The notes under the pieces are model-generated. The model was not told where the DNA came from. It worked only from the letters and a program-made list of their open reading frames with translations, and did no database searches. A stretch of 64,000 bases of DNA. Origin: CAIWHR01 sp963788185. GTDB taxonomy: Bacteria > Pseudomonadota > Gammaproteobacteria > Burkholderiales > Casimicrobiaceae. Shown here piece after piece: positions 1 through 8,074 of the stretch. Numbering within the stretch: position 1 is the first letter of the stretch; each line of letters begins with the position of its first letter. The DNA is taken from assembly GCA_963788185.1 (NCBI GenBank), contig CAWBGE010000021.1, forward strand, positions 248,001 to 312,000, in the 5' to 3' direction. A program made the translations under genes and the position numbers.

Positions 1-1
1 C

Positions 2-307
2 GTGAACTCACTCTCGCATGCGCGCCTGATCGCGCGGGACAGTGACGCCCTGTTCCCAGCGACCGCGGCGCTCCTGGCCGAGGATGTGGCGGCGGGAAGG
101 CTCGTCAGGCTGGACTGCCGTGTACCGGAGATGCGGACCACTTACGGCATCCTCTATCTTCGTGGCCGGACCCTGGCGCCGGCCGCAAAGGCGTTCATCG
201 AGACCTTGCGTGCCGTCGAGGCAGAAGCCAAGCGAGCCGATGTCGAGCCCGCTCCGGCGCGGAAGGCCTCGGGGAGGCGCCATCACAGCGGCGGTAGCGG
301 CCGCTAA
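2..307 (+). CDS. LysR-family regulator, C-terminal fragment (5' end outside window)
   Basis: The reading frame is open from the first base and ends at 307, giving the last ~101 residues of a protein that begins upstream of the window. The stretch TYGILYLRGRTLAPAAKAF is typical of the end of the LysR effector-binding domain, where a final beta strand (Y-x-L-Y-L-R-G-R) is followed by a long helix. The helix-turn-helix half is not in the window, so the target is unknown. The last ~20 residues are basic and low complexity (RKASGRRHHSGGSGR), as in many LysR tails. The nearest downstream same-strand gene is almost 900 bp away, so nothing here shows what it regulates. Confidence 0.75.
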   Translation: MNSLSHARLIARDSDALFPATAALLAEDVAAGRLVRLDCRVPEMRTTYGILYLRGRTLAPAAKAFIETLRAVEAEAKRADVEPAPARKASGRRHHSGGSGR

Positions 308-521
308 CCACGCCAGCAACTCGGTGGCCGCGTTCCACGGTCGCCAGCCTTAAAGAAAGAGTTTCTTTGGCCGGTCTTGATGGCCGAAATGGACGGTACA
401 CCCCGCCAACGGCAACGACTGCAAGCCGTCTTGCTGCGGACGCTCGACCAGAACATGTTGAGGACCGGTCGTGGCCGGACGACGACCCTCAGATCTGGCG
501 GCCGCGACCAGCCCGATGTGA

Positions 522-950
522 TTACACCTCAGCTTGCTCTGCGATCTCCAGCGCACCGTCGACCTCGATACCGAGGTACCTGACCGAGCGTTCCAACTTG
601 GTGTGGCCGAGTAGAAGTTGGACGGCCCGGAGATTCCTAGTTCGCCGGTAGATCAGCGTCGGCTTGGTGCGTCTCATGGAGTGGGTACCGTACGCTGCCG
701 GGTCGAGCCCAATCGACCTCACCCACGACCGACGATTCGGGAATACTGCCGGGCCGAACGATGCGGTGACTCCGACACCCGACTCGGGAACAGGAACTGC
801 TCCCGCTTCAGGTGCGCCGCGGCGATCCAGGCGGCGACCGCGTCGCGCGTTTGCTCCGCGAGCTCAAACTGGACCGGCCGCTGCGTCTTCTTCTGCATGA
901 CGATGGCACGGGCGGCGATGTGACTATCCACACGCTTCCGACTCAGCCAG
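522..950 (-). pseudogene. Frameshifted tyrosine recombinase/integrase remnant
   Basis: Two minus-strand segments together read as the catalytic half of a small tyrosine recombinase. The upstream part (about 950 to 719) carries RAIVMQKKTQRPVQFEL and LFPSRVSESPH. The downstream part (722 to 522) carries GTHSMRRTKPTLIYRRT, LLLGHTKLERSVRYLGIEV and the ending AEQAEV. These include the H-x-x-R box, the LGH motif and the Y nucleophile context. The join near 719-724 is one base short: the first segment runs ...RIVGRG-stop where continuation as ...GR-W-V-R-S-I-G-L would need one more T. The N-terminal ~90 residues of the usual ~190-residue protein are not recognisable between 950 and 1197. Flanking DNA (308-521, 951-1197) holds no gene I can support. 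A sequencing error could mimic the frameshift, but the missing N-terminus favours real decay. Confidence 0.75.
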
Positions 951-1197
951 CTTCCGAAACTGGGTGTGCCGCAGATTCCTGGTCGACACCGAAAACGTGC
1001 CGAGATGCGCCTTCGCGCACGAAGGTGCACGTCTAGTCTCGCCGCTGACGAAGCCCCTGACCTGAAGCGTGTCGAACGACGTCTTGTGCCGGCGATGAAC
1101 ACTGCGGTGTCGTATCCATGACAATGACTTGATCGCAATCGGTTCGCACCCTACGATACCTCGTCGCCTGGGGCGCTTTGCGGAAGAAGATATCGCG

Positions 1198-1809
1198 ATG
1201 CACATTGCCATCCTCACGTTCGACGGCTTCAACGAACTCGACTCGTTCATCGCGCTCGGCATCCTGAACCGCGTCAAGAAGCCGAACTGGCGAGTATCGA
1301 TCGCCTGCCCCACCACGCGCGTCCGGTCGATGAACGGTGTGGTCGTCGACGCTCAGTCAACGCTGCGCGAAGCGGGTACTGCCGATGCGGTCATCGTCGG
1401 CAGTGGAATGCAGACGCGGGAGGTTGTCACCGACCCGGCGCTGATGGAGCAGTTGCAGCTCGACCCTGTCCGGCAACTGGTTGGCGCGCAGTGCTCCGGC
1501 ACCCTCGTGCTGGCCAGGTTGGGGCTGCTCGACGGCGTGCCAGCCTGCACCGATCTGACCACGAAGCCCTGGGTCGAAGAAGCCGGCATCGAAGTACTGA
1601 ACCAGCCCTTTGTCGCCAGGGGCAATGTGGCCACGGCCGGTGGCTGCCTCGCGTCAGGGTACCTCGCCGCCTGGGCGATTGCCCGTCTGGACGGCGTGGC
1701 GGCGGCAAGGAACGCGCTGCACTACGTCGCACCGGTGGGCGAGAAGGACGAGTACATCGAGCACATGTTGCGAAACGTCACGCCCTACCTCGAAGAAGGG
1801 CACGCCTGA
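1198..1809 (+). CDS. DJ-1/PfpI family protein (isonitrile hydratase/GAT-like)
   Basis: A 203-residue single-domain DJ-1/PfpI protein. The N-terminus MHIAILTFDGFNELDSF gives the first beta strand and the acidic residue (E/D) that pairs with the catalytic cysteine. The nucleophile elbow is V-G-A-Q-C-S-G-T-L-V near residue 101, the Cys of isonitrile-hydratase-like members. ATG 1198 is preferred over the in-frame ATG at 1129 because homology starts there and GAAGAAG lies just upstream. It ends 2 bp before the next gene, so the two are probably cotranscribed. The family includes isonitrile hydratases, glyoxalase III-like and deglycase-like enzymes and stress proteins. The substrate cannot be assigned. 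Confidence 0.85.
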   Translation: MHIAILTFDGFNELDSFIALGILNRVKKPNWRVSIACPTTRVRSMNGVVVDAQSTLREAGTADAVIVGSGMQTREVVTDPALMEQLQLDPVRQLVGAQCSGTLVLARLGLLDGVPACTDLTTKPWVEEAGIEVLNQPFVARGNVATAGGCLASGYLAAWAIARLDGVAAARNALHYVAPVGEKDEYIEHMLRNVTPYLEEGHA

Positions 1810-1811
1810 GC

Positions 1812-2459
1812 ATGTTCATCCCGAAGAGCTTCCGTGAGGACCGGACCGAGCATCTGCACAGGCTGATGCAGGAGCACCCGCTGGGCTTGCTGATTTCCCA
1901 TGGCACGGGCGGTCTGCAGGCAAGTCCCGTCCCCTTCTTGCTCTATCCCGAGGAAGGGAGTTTCGGCGTGCTTCGCGCACACCTGGCCAAGGCAAACCCG
2001 CATTGGCGGGAACTTGACGGAGCGACCGAGTGCCTCGTCATGTTCCACGGGGCAGATGGCTATGTCACGCCCTCCTGGTATCCCGCCAAGGCCGAAACGC
2101 ATCGGGTCGTCCCGACCTGGAACTACGCGGTTGTCGAGATCCGGGGCACGCCGACGGTCTTCGACGACGCCGCTTGGCTTCGTCGCCAACTGGACGACCT
2201 GACTCGCTGCCACGAAGGGCACCGCCTCCGGCCCTGGTCACTCGACGACGCTCCCGCTGATTTCATTGGCACGCTGATGAACACCATCGTCGGTCTCGAA
2301 ATTCCCATTCGACACATCGCGGGAAAGCTGAAGATGAGCCAGAACAGGAGCGCAGACGACAGGTCGGGCGTACTCAGTGGCTTGCGGGATGCGACCGACC
2401 CCCACGGCAATCTCGATCTGGCAGATCAGATGGCCATGAGCTATCGAGACGGCCGTTAG
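1812..2459 (+). CDS. FMN-binding negative transcriptional regulator (PaiB-like)
   Basis: A 215-residue protein matching the PaiB/FMN-binding split-barrel family. The start MFIPKSFREDRTEHLHRLM and the internal segments ASPVPFLLYPEEGSFGVLRAHLA, PSWYPAK and VPTWNYAVVEIRG are family landmarks. They correspond to the flavin-binding barrel and the conserved Y-x-x-P-S-W-Y and V-P-T-W-N-Y elements. Members bind FMN; Bacillus PaiB was described as a negative regulator of protease and sporulation genes, but the role elsewhere is unclear. It starts 2 bp after the DJ-1/PfpI gene and was probably transferred or regulated with it. Confidence 0.85.
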   Translation: MFIPKSFREDRTEHLHRLMQEHPLGLLISHGTGGLQASPVPFLLYPEEGSFGVLRAHLAKANPHWRELDGATECLVMFHGADGYVTPSWYPAKAETHRVVPTWNYAVVEIRGTPTVFDDAAWLRRQLDDLTRCHEGHRLRPWSLDDAPADFIGTLMNTIVGLEIPIRHIAGKLKMSQNRSADDRSGVLSGLRDATDPHGNLDLADQMAMSYRDGR

Positions 2460-2656
2460 CTGCATCCAGACCTGGGCGCTGGTCGAAGGCGGCGCCGGCA
2501 AGACGGCGGCCCTCAACTACACGATGCCGATATGTGTCTTTCTCGGGTTTCGGCATCGCCCGGTGTGCGAACATTGTCAGGCACTTGGGACCCGCGAACA
2601 CGCCAGCATGAATGCGTTCACGCCAATCGGCACTTGTATTCTTGGAGGCTCTCAGC

Positions 2657-3316
2657 ATGTCGCTCGCGCTCTACGGTCACCCATTCTCCTCCTACACGCA
2701 GAAGGTGCTCATCGCGCTGTACGAAAATGGAACCCTGTTTGAGTTCCGCTGCATCGGGCCGGAGACGCCGCAACATTCGGCCGAGTGGCTCAGGCGTTGG
2801 CCGTTGCGCAAGTTTCCTCTGCTGGTAGACGGCGAGCGCAACATCGTCGAGACCAGCATCATCATCGAATACCTGCAGCTGGCGCATCCCGGTCCGGTGC
2901 GCCTGCTGCCAGTGGACCCGATGGCTGCGCTGAACGTGCGCTTCCTCGACCGCTTCTTCGACCTGCATGTGATGGAGGCGATGCAGGTTGCGGTAGACAG
3001 TGCGCTGAAACGGGTTCCGACCAAGAGCGAGGACGGACTGGCACTCGCCACGGAAAGATTGGAGCGCGCCTACGCCTGGCTTGAAGGACAGCTTGCCGGC
3101 AGGACCTGGGCGGCTGGCGGGGACTTCACACTGGCTGACTGTGCTGCGGCGCCCTCATTGTTCTACGCGGACTGGACGCACCGGATTTCAGAAGCCTATC
3201 CGGTGCTACGTACCTACCGCGCGCGGTTACTGGCACGTCCATCCTTTGCGCGGGCGGTAGAGGAAGCGCGCCCGTATCGGCAGTACTTCCCCCTGGGAGC
3301 GCCTGATCGCGACTGA
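2657..3316 (+). CDS. Glutathione S-transferase family protein
   Basis: A 219-residue two-domain GST. The thioredoxin-like N-domain (1-~80) opens LALYGHPFSSYTQKVLIALYE, has the cis-proline strand RKFPLLVDG and the glutathione gamma-glutamyl motif E-T-S-I-I-I-E-Y-L near residue 66. The C-domain is helical and includes the N-capping motif region FTLADCAAAPSLFYADW. The start is set at ATG 2657 by the Shine-Dalgarno GGAGG 10 bp upstream; an ATG 45 bp earlier lacks one. The gene stands alone. It probably conjugates or reduces electrophiles with glutathione; the specific substrate is unknown. Confidence 0.9.
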   Translation: MSLALYGHPFSSYTQKVLIALYENGTLFEFRCIGPETPQHSAEWLRRWPLRKFPLLVDGERNIVETSIIIEYLQLAHPGPVRLLPVDPMAALNVRFLDRFFDLHVMEAMQVAVDSALKRVPTKSEDGLALATERLERAYAWLEGQLAGRTWAAGGDFTLADCAAAPSLFYADWTHRISEAYPVLRTYRARLLARPSFARAVEEARPYRQYFPLGAPDRD

Positions 3317-3638
3317 CGTAGCACAACAACTGCAGGAGTTTCTGACGTCCCTCAACCAGCCCTCTTCTGCATGACTCCGCATTCGGGCGACGACGCCCCG
3401 CGTTGCCATGGGCCGCGATGTAGCCCGTTGAACGGCTTGCGCGCGAATTCGACGACTTCGTCACCCAGGTTGTGCCAATCGCATATTGGGTCTGATAATC
3501 GCGATTGCCTCGGTGGACGACGACGTCGCGCGCCGTCGGAAGGGCAGGTGTAGGTCTCCAGAGAGTATTGAGCAGTCGCTGCATCGCGATGCCCGCGGAA
3601 GATCCATCCGCCGACGTCACGCGGAACCAAGTCAATTC
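3317..3638. other. Intergenic stretch with no supported gene
   Basis: These 322 bp separate the GST from the ATP-grasp gene. Short open frames exist on both strands, including a minus-strand one (3352-3630) with the locally protein-like piece LGDEVVEFARKPFNGLH. None has a ribosome binding site, a family signature and an intact context together. No RNA gene or clear promoter was recognised. It may be decayed accessory DNA like the 0.3-1.2 kb region. Confidence 0.4.
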
Positions 3639-4787
3639 ATGCGCACATCCGTCCTGTTGGTAGCGACTGCGACCAAGTGGCTCGCGACCGCACGTATGCC
3701 AAGCGCACTGCACAGGGCAGGATTCGACGTCTCGCTGCTTGCACCGAAAGGCTCGCTGGCGGAAAAGAGCCGCTTCGTTCACAAGGTAGGACACTTGGCC
3801 GACAGAGCAACACCGCTCGAGTGGGTCTATGCGTTCGCGGCAATGGTCAAGGCTGTTTCGCCGCGCGTTGTCGTGCCCTGCGACGATACCGCGTTTCGGC
3901 TGCTACAGCTGCTGGTTCGTTCCCCAATGATAGGCATGCAACCCGCGTTGCACGCCAACTTGTCCGCACTTGTTCGCAAGTCGCTGGGCGATCCCGCAAA
4001 CTATCGAACCAGCGTCGACAAGACGTTGCTCCCGCCTGCCGCCGAAGCGCTGGGCGTGCGTGTTCCGCCCTATGCCGTCGTGGCCGGGGTCGCGGAGGCT
4101 CGGGCATTTGCCGAGGCGCAGGGCTACCCGGTCGTTCTCAAGCGTGGTTACGGCGCCGCAGGAGAATGGGTCGCCATCGTTTCCGATGCCGGCGACCTCG
4201 CGCGCGCGTTCTCCCGACTTGCCGCAGCAACTACGCTCAACCTGGAGGGCTCGGTTGACGCGCGCATGCTGATCCAAAGCCACATTTCCGGCAAGATCGT
4301 GCTGGAGTCGATCGTCGCGTGGGATGGCGTGGTGCTGGCCGGGTTCGCGCGGGAAAAGGTAATGGCCCACTCGGCGACTGGTCCATCGACCGTGGTTCGC
4401 TGTATGTGTGCACCCGAGGTCCGGCGCTTCTCGGAACTGCTTGCGACAGGGTTGGGAATCAATGGGCTCTTCGGCGTCGAATACATCGTCGACGATCGCG
4501 CGGGCGACGCCTGGTTGCTCGAAATCAACCGCAGGACCACCAACGGCATACCCTTGGGCGCAATGATCAACGTCGATCTGTGCGCAGCGCTCTACGCTGC
4601 AATCAACGCCGAACAGCGGACGGTTCGTGGCAACCTCGCCAAAGGCGAGGAACACCTGATTGTGCACTTTCCACAGGAGTGGCTGCGCGATCCGGAAAGC
4701 AGGTATCTCAGGCAATGCCGGGTCGACGCGCCGTGGGACGATCCGGGCGTACTGGAGGCGATGCTGGCACTAAGGCACGACGACTGA
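3639..4787 (+). CDS. ATP-grasp domain protein, substrate unknown
   Basis: A 382-residue protein with the ATP-grasp fold. An N-terminal pre-ATP-grasp Rossmann-like region (MRTSVLLVATATKWLATARM, then VVVPCDDTAFRLL) precedes the ATP subdomain at ~155-320 (YPVVLKRGYGAAGEWVAIV) and the metal-binding strand WLLEINRRTTNGIPLGA. That strand is the usual E-x-N-R element coordinating magnesium. Such enzymes ligate a carboxylate, via an acylphosphate, to an amine or thiol. No ligation partner, carrier protein or peptide gene lies nearby, so the product is unknown. ATG 3639 begins at the first structured strand; the frame is open further upstream but non-homologous. No good Shine-Dalgarno is visible. Confidence 0.8.
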   Translation: MRTSVLLVATATKWLATARMPSALHRAGFDVSLLAPKGSLAEKSRFVHKVGHLADRATPLEWVYAFAAMVKAVSPRVVVPCDDTAFRLLQLLVRSPMIGMQPALHANLSALVRKSLGDPANYRTSVDKTLLPPAAEALGVRVPPYAVVAGVAEARAFAEAQGYPVVLKRGYGAAGEWVAIVSDAGDLARAFSRLAAATTLNLEGSVDARMLIQSHISGKIVLESIVAWDGVVLAGFAREKVMAHSATGPSTVVRCMCAPEVRRFSELLATGLGINGLFGVEYIVDDRAGDAWLLEINRRTTNGIPLGAMINVDLCAALYAAINAEQRTVRGNLAKGEEHLIVHFPQEWLRDPESRYLRQCRVDAPWDDPGVLEAMLALRHDD

Positions 4788-4877
4788 TCGGTCAGGATGA
4801 AGTGGGCGCCGGGAAAAGCCGCCACCGCGCAATCTTGCAGCGAGTTTCGGATCCGCGGGCTGGTCCGCGACCCGGCG

Positions 4878-6167
4878 TCAGCCCTTGCGCGGCGCCACGG
4901 CACGAAATCCGATGTCGCTGCGGAACTGCATGCCGTCGAATTGAATCTCGGCGATGGCCGCGTACGCGGCGCGCTGCGCCTGTTTCACCGAATCGCCGAG
5001 CGCGGTGACGCACAGCACGCGGCCGCCGGTGACGACGACTGCGCCCTCCGCCAGCGTCGTGCCGGCGTGAAAGACGCGGCAATCCGGATGCGTGGCCTCG
5101 GTCACGCGCTCGAGCCCCGCGATCCGGTCGCCTTTGCGCGGCGCGTCGGGATACCCGTGCGCGGCCAGCACCACGCCCAGCGCCGCCCGCCGGTCCCACT
5201 CCGCTTCCGCGCGGTCGAGCGTGCCGTTGACGCCGTGCTCGAGGAGCTCGACGAGATCCGACTTGAGGCGCACGACAATCGGCTGCGTCTCGGGATCCCC
5301 CATCCGGCAGTTGAATTCCAGGACCCTGGGCGTACCCGCAGCGTCGATCATCACGCCCGCGTAGAGAAACCCCGTGTAGGGGATGCCGTCGGCCGCCATG
5401 CCCGCGACGGTGGGCAGGATGACTTCGCGCATGATGCGCGCGTGCATTTCGGGCGTGACGACCGGCGCCGGCGAATACGCGCCCATGCCGCCCGTGTTCG
5501 GGCCCTGATCGCGGTCGAGCAGGCGTTTGTGATCCTGGCTCGACGCCAGCGGCAGCACGTGGCGACCGTCGACCATCACGATGAAGCTCGCCTCCTCGCC
5601 GGCAAGGAAATCCTCGACGACGACCCGGGCACCGGCCGCGCCCATCGTGTTGCCGACCAGCATGGCGTCGATCGCGGCACAGGCCTCGTCGACCGTGGCG
5701 GCCACGACCACCCCCTTGCCGGCGGCCAGTCCGTCCGCCTTGACGACGATCGGCGCCCCGCGTTCGCTCGCATAAGCGCGCGCCTCGCCGGCATCGGTGA
5801 AGGTCCGGGATTCCGCGGTGGGAATCCGGTGCCGGGCCATGAACGACTTGGCGTAGTCCTTGGAGCTTTCGAGCTGTGCTGCCGCTTGCGTCGGCCCGAA
5901 GATCCGGAGCCCCGCGACGCGGAACGCGTCGACGACACCCGCCGCCAGCGGCGCCTCGGGGCCGACGACGGTGAGCGCGATGTTCTCGCGCCGCGCGAAG
6001 GTGACGAGATCGGCGATCGACGTGCAGTCGACGTTGGCAAGCAGCGGGTCGCTCGCGGTGCCGGCATTGCCGGGAGCGACGAACACTTTCGCCACACGCG
6101 GCGATTGCGCCAGCTTCCACGCCAGCGCGTGCTCGCGGCCGCCGCCCCCGATGACGAGAACGTTCAT
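4878..6167 (-). CDS. purD: Phosphoribosylamine-glycine ligase (GAR synthetase)
   Basis: 429 residues, full length. It catalyses ATP + glycine + 5-phosphoribosylamine to glycinamide ribonucleotide, the second step of purine synthesis. Visible landmarks are the N-terminal MNVLVIGGGGREHALAWKL, the ATP-grasp core (PIVVKADGLAAGKGVVVA), and the metal-ligand and signature region LEFNCRMGDPETQ around residue 290. It lies 63 bp downstream of purH on the same strand, extending the dusB-fis-purH series. The gene converges on the plus-strand ATP-grasp gene with about 90 bp between the stops. Confidence 0.98.
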   Translation of the reverse strand: MNVLVIGGGGREHALAWKLAQSPRVAKVFVAPGNAGTASDPLLANVDCTSIADLVTFARRENIALTVVGPEAPLAAGVVDAFRVAGLRIFGPTQAAAQLESSKDYAKSFMARHRIPTAESRTFTDAGEARAYASERGAPIVVKADGLAAGKGVVVAATVDEACAAIDAMLVGNTMGAAGARVVVEDFLAGEEASFIVMVDGRHVLPLASSQDHKRLLDRDQGPNTGGMGAYSPAPVVTPEMHARIMREVILPTVAGMAADGIPYTGFLYAGVMIDAAGTPRVLEFNCRMGDPETQPIVVRLKSDLVELLEHGVNGTLDRAEAEWDRRAALGVVLAAHGYPDAPRKGDRIAGLERVTEATHPDCRVFHAGTTLAEGAVVVTGGRVLCVTALGDSVKQAQRAAYAAIAEIQFDGMQFRSDIGFRAVAPRKG

Positions 6168-6230
6168 GTGCTCAGCGCCTGTTCCCGCACCGCAGGGCGC
6201 GGCGAGACGGTGGATCGGAGCATGCTCGCG

Positions 6231-7805
6231 TCAATGGCGGAAGTGCCGCACACCGGTGAAGACCATCGCGATTTCGCGCTCGTCGGCGGCGGCGATCACT
6301 TCCTCGTCGCGCACGCTGCCTCCGGGCTGGATCACCGCCACCGCACCGTTGTCGGCGACCACATCGAGCCCGTCACGGAAGGGGAAGAAGGCATCGGAGG
6401 CGACGACCGAGCCTGCGAGCGACAGGATCGCGTGCTTGGCCTTGATGGCTGCGATCCGCGTCGAGTCCACGCGGCTCATCTGGCCTGCGCCGATGCCCAG
6501 CGTCTGGCCGTTGCCGCAATAGACGATGGCGTTGGATTTGACGAACTTGGCCACCCGCCACGCGAACAGCAGATCGTCGATCTGTGCCGGCGTCGGCGCT
6601 TTCCGGGTGACGACGCGCAAATCCGCAGCCGCGATGTCGTGGACATCGGACGTCTGCACCAGGAATCCACCGCCGACGCGCTTGTAGTCCCAGGCGGCGG
6701 GCACCGCGGCCTTCGGAGGCAGCGCGATTTCGAGCACACGCACGTTGACCTTCCTGCGGATGACCGCGAGTGCATCGTCGGTGTAACCCGGCGCGATCAG
6801 CACTTCCAGGAACTGGGTGGCGACCGCTTCGACGGTGGCGGCATCGATGGGGCGATTGAAGGCGATGATGCCGCCGAACGCCGACACGGTGTCGGTCGAG
6901 AAAGCCTTGTGATAGGCCTCGAGCGGCGACAGCGCGACCGCGACGCCGCAGGGATTGGCGTGCTTGACGATGACGCAGGCGGGTTCGGCGAAGGTCTTCA
7001 CGCACTCCCAAGCCGCATCGCTGTCCGCGATGTTGTTGTACGACAGCGCCTTGCCCTGCAGCTGGCGGAAGCTCGCGATGCTGCCCTGCACGGGAGCGAG
7101 GTCGGCATAGAACGCAGCCTGCTGGTGGGGGTTCTCGCCGTAACGCAGCTCCTGCGCCTTGTGCGCGTGCAGGTTGATCTGGTCGGGAAAGGCGTGCGCA
7201 GCGCCATCGGGACCGCGCGCGGTCAGCCAGTTCGAGATTGCGCCGTCATAGGCCGCCGTGTGCGAGAAGGCCTTGCGCGCAAGGGCAAACCGCGTCGCCG
7301 TCGAGAGCACGCACGCATTGGCCTCGAGTTCCGCCAGCAGCGCCGCGTAGTCGGCGGGCAGGACCACGATGCCCACGTCGTGCCAGTTCTTCGCCGCGGC
7401 GCGGACCATCGTCGGGCCGCCGATGTCGATGTTCTCGATCCCTTCTTCCAGCGTGCAGCCGGGCCTGGCGACGGTCTCGCGGAACGGGTAGAGGTTGACG
7501 ACAACGAGGTCGATCGCCGGAATGCCGTGCTTCTCGAGGGACGCGACGTGGGCCGGCGAATCGCGGCGCGCGAGGATGCCGCCGTGTACCTTCGGGTGCA
7601 GCGTCTTGACGCGGCCGTCGAGCATTTCTGGAAAGCCGGTGTAGTCGCCGATCTCGGTCACCGGCAGGTCGGCAGCGGCCAGCGCCCGCGCCGTGCCCCC
7701 CGTCGACAGCAGGTTGATGCCCAGTGCATTCAGGCCGCGCGCAAAATCGATGAGACCGGTCTTGTCCGAGACGGAGAGCAATGCCTGCTTGACGGGCGGC
7801 GACAT
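6231..7805 (-). CDS. purH: Bifunctional AICAR transformylase/IMP cyclohydrolase
   Basis: 524 residues, the usual length. The MGS-like IMP cyclohydrolase domain is at ~1-150 (KQALLSVSDKTGLIDFARGL, LLSTGGTARAL). The AICAR formyltransferase domain follows, with the catalytic Lys-His pair in C-V-I-V-K-H-A-N-P-C-G-V. It performs the last two steps of de novo IMP synthesis: formyl transfer from 10-formyl-THF, then ring closure. It begins 14 bp after the fis stop and is followed by purD, so it is probably cotranscribed with dusB-fis and purD. Confidence 0.98.
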   Translation of the reverse strand: MSPPVKQALLSVSDKTGLIDFARGLNALGINLLSTGGTARALAAADLPVTEIGDYTGFPEMLDGRVKTLHPKVHGGILARRDSPAHVASLEKHGIPAIDLVVVNLYPFRETVARPGCTLEEGIENIDIGGPTMVRAAAKNWHDVGIVVLPADYAALLAELEANACVLSTATRFALARKAFSHTAAYDGAISNWLTARGPDGAAHAFPDQINLHAHKAQELRYGENPHQQAAFYADLAPVQGSIASFRQLQGKALSYNNIADSDAAWECVKTFAEPACVIVKHANPCGVAVALSPLEAYHKAFSTDTVSAFGGIIAFNRPIDAATVEAVATQFLEVLIAPGYTDDALAVIRRKVNVRVLEIALPPKAAVPAAWDYKRVGGGFLVQTSDVHDIAAADLRVVTRKAPTPAQIDDLLFAWRVAKFVKSNAIVYCGNGQTLGIGAGQMSRVDSTRIAAIKAKHAILSLAGSVVASDAFFPFRDGLDVVADNGAVAVIQPGGSVRDEEVIAAADEREIAMVFTGVRHFRH

Positions 7806-7819
7806 GGCGGCGACCCCTT

Positions 7820-8074
7820 CTAGAGAATGCCGTACTTGGTGAGCTTGGTGCGCAGCGTGTTGCGATTGAGGCCCAGCATGTCGGCCGCCTGCGTCTGATT
7901 GCCTCCCGCGCGCTCCATCACCGACGAGATCATCGCGCGCTCGACGTGCGTGATCACCATGTCGTAGATGCCGTGCGGAGGCTCGCCGTCCAGCCGCCGG
8001 AAGTACTCGTCGAGCGATTTCTCGACGGTCTTGCCGATTTCGTTGTTGCCGTTGATGCGCAGTGTTTTTCTCAC
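7820..8074 (-). CDS. fis: DNA-binding protein Fis
   Basis: 84 residues, slightly shorter than the 98-residue enterobacterial protein. The C-terminal helix-turn-helix is diagnostic: GGNQTQAADMLGLNRNTLRTKL near the end, in the NtrC/Fis C-terminal family. The start is GTG at 8074, whose TG is shared with the dusB stop (GTGA overlap), implying translational coupling. Fis is a nucleoid protein activating rRNA and other growth-phase genes. The dusB-fis pairing is conserved across gamma- and betaproteobacteria, and here it continues into purH-purD. Confidence 0.95.
   Translation of the reverse strand: MRKTLRINGNNEIGKTVEKSLDEYFRRLDGEPPHGIYDMVITHVERAMISSVMERAGGNQTQAADMLGLNRNTLRTKLTKYGIL

Noticed and set aside
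352..368. Inverted repeat AAAGAAA-GAG-TTTCTTT
   Set aside because: A/T-only stem with a 3-nt loop, too weak for a terminator, and no regulator context; probably chance.
951..1197. N-terminal part of the integrase in another frame
   Set aside because: None of the three minus-strand frames shows the expected first half of the protein; only the catalytic part is supportable.
3352..3630. Possible minus-strand gene fragment with LGDEVVEFARKPFNGLH
   Set aside because: Locally protein-like but I cannot name a family, and no ribosome binding site or neighbouring frame supports it.
4797..7823. Open frame of about 1000 codons on the plus strand
   Set aside because: It lies antisense to purD, purH and fis, with Arg/Asp/His-rich low-complexity translation and no family motif; a GC-rich mirror of real genes.
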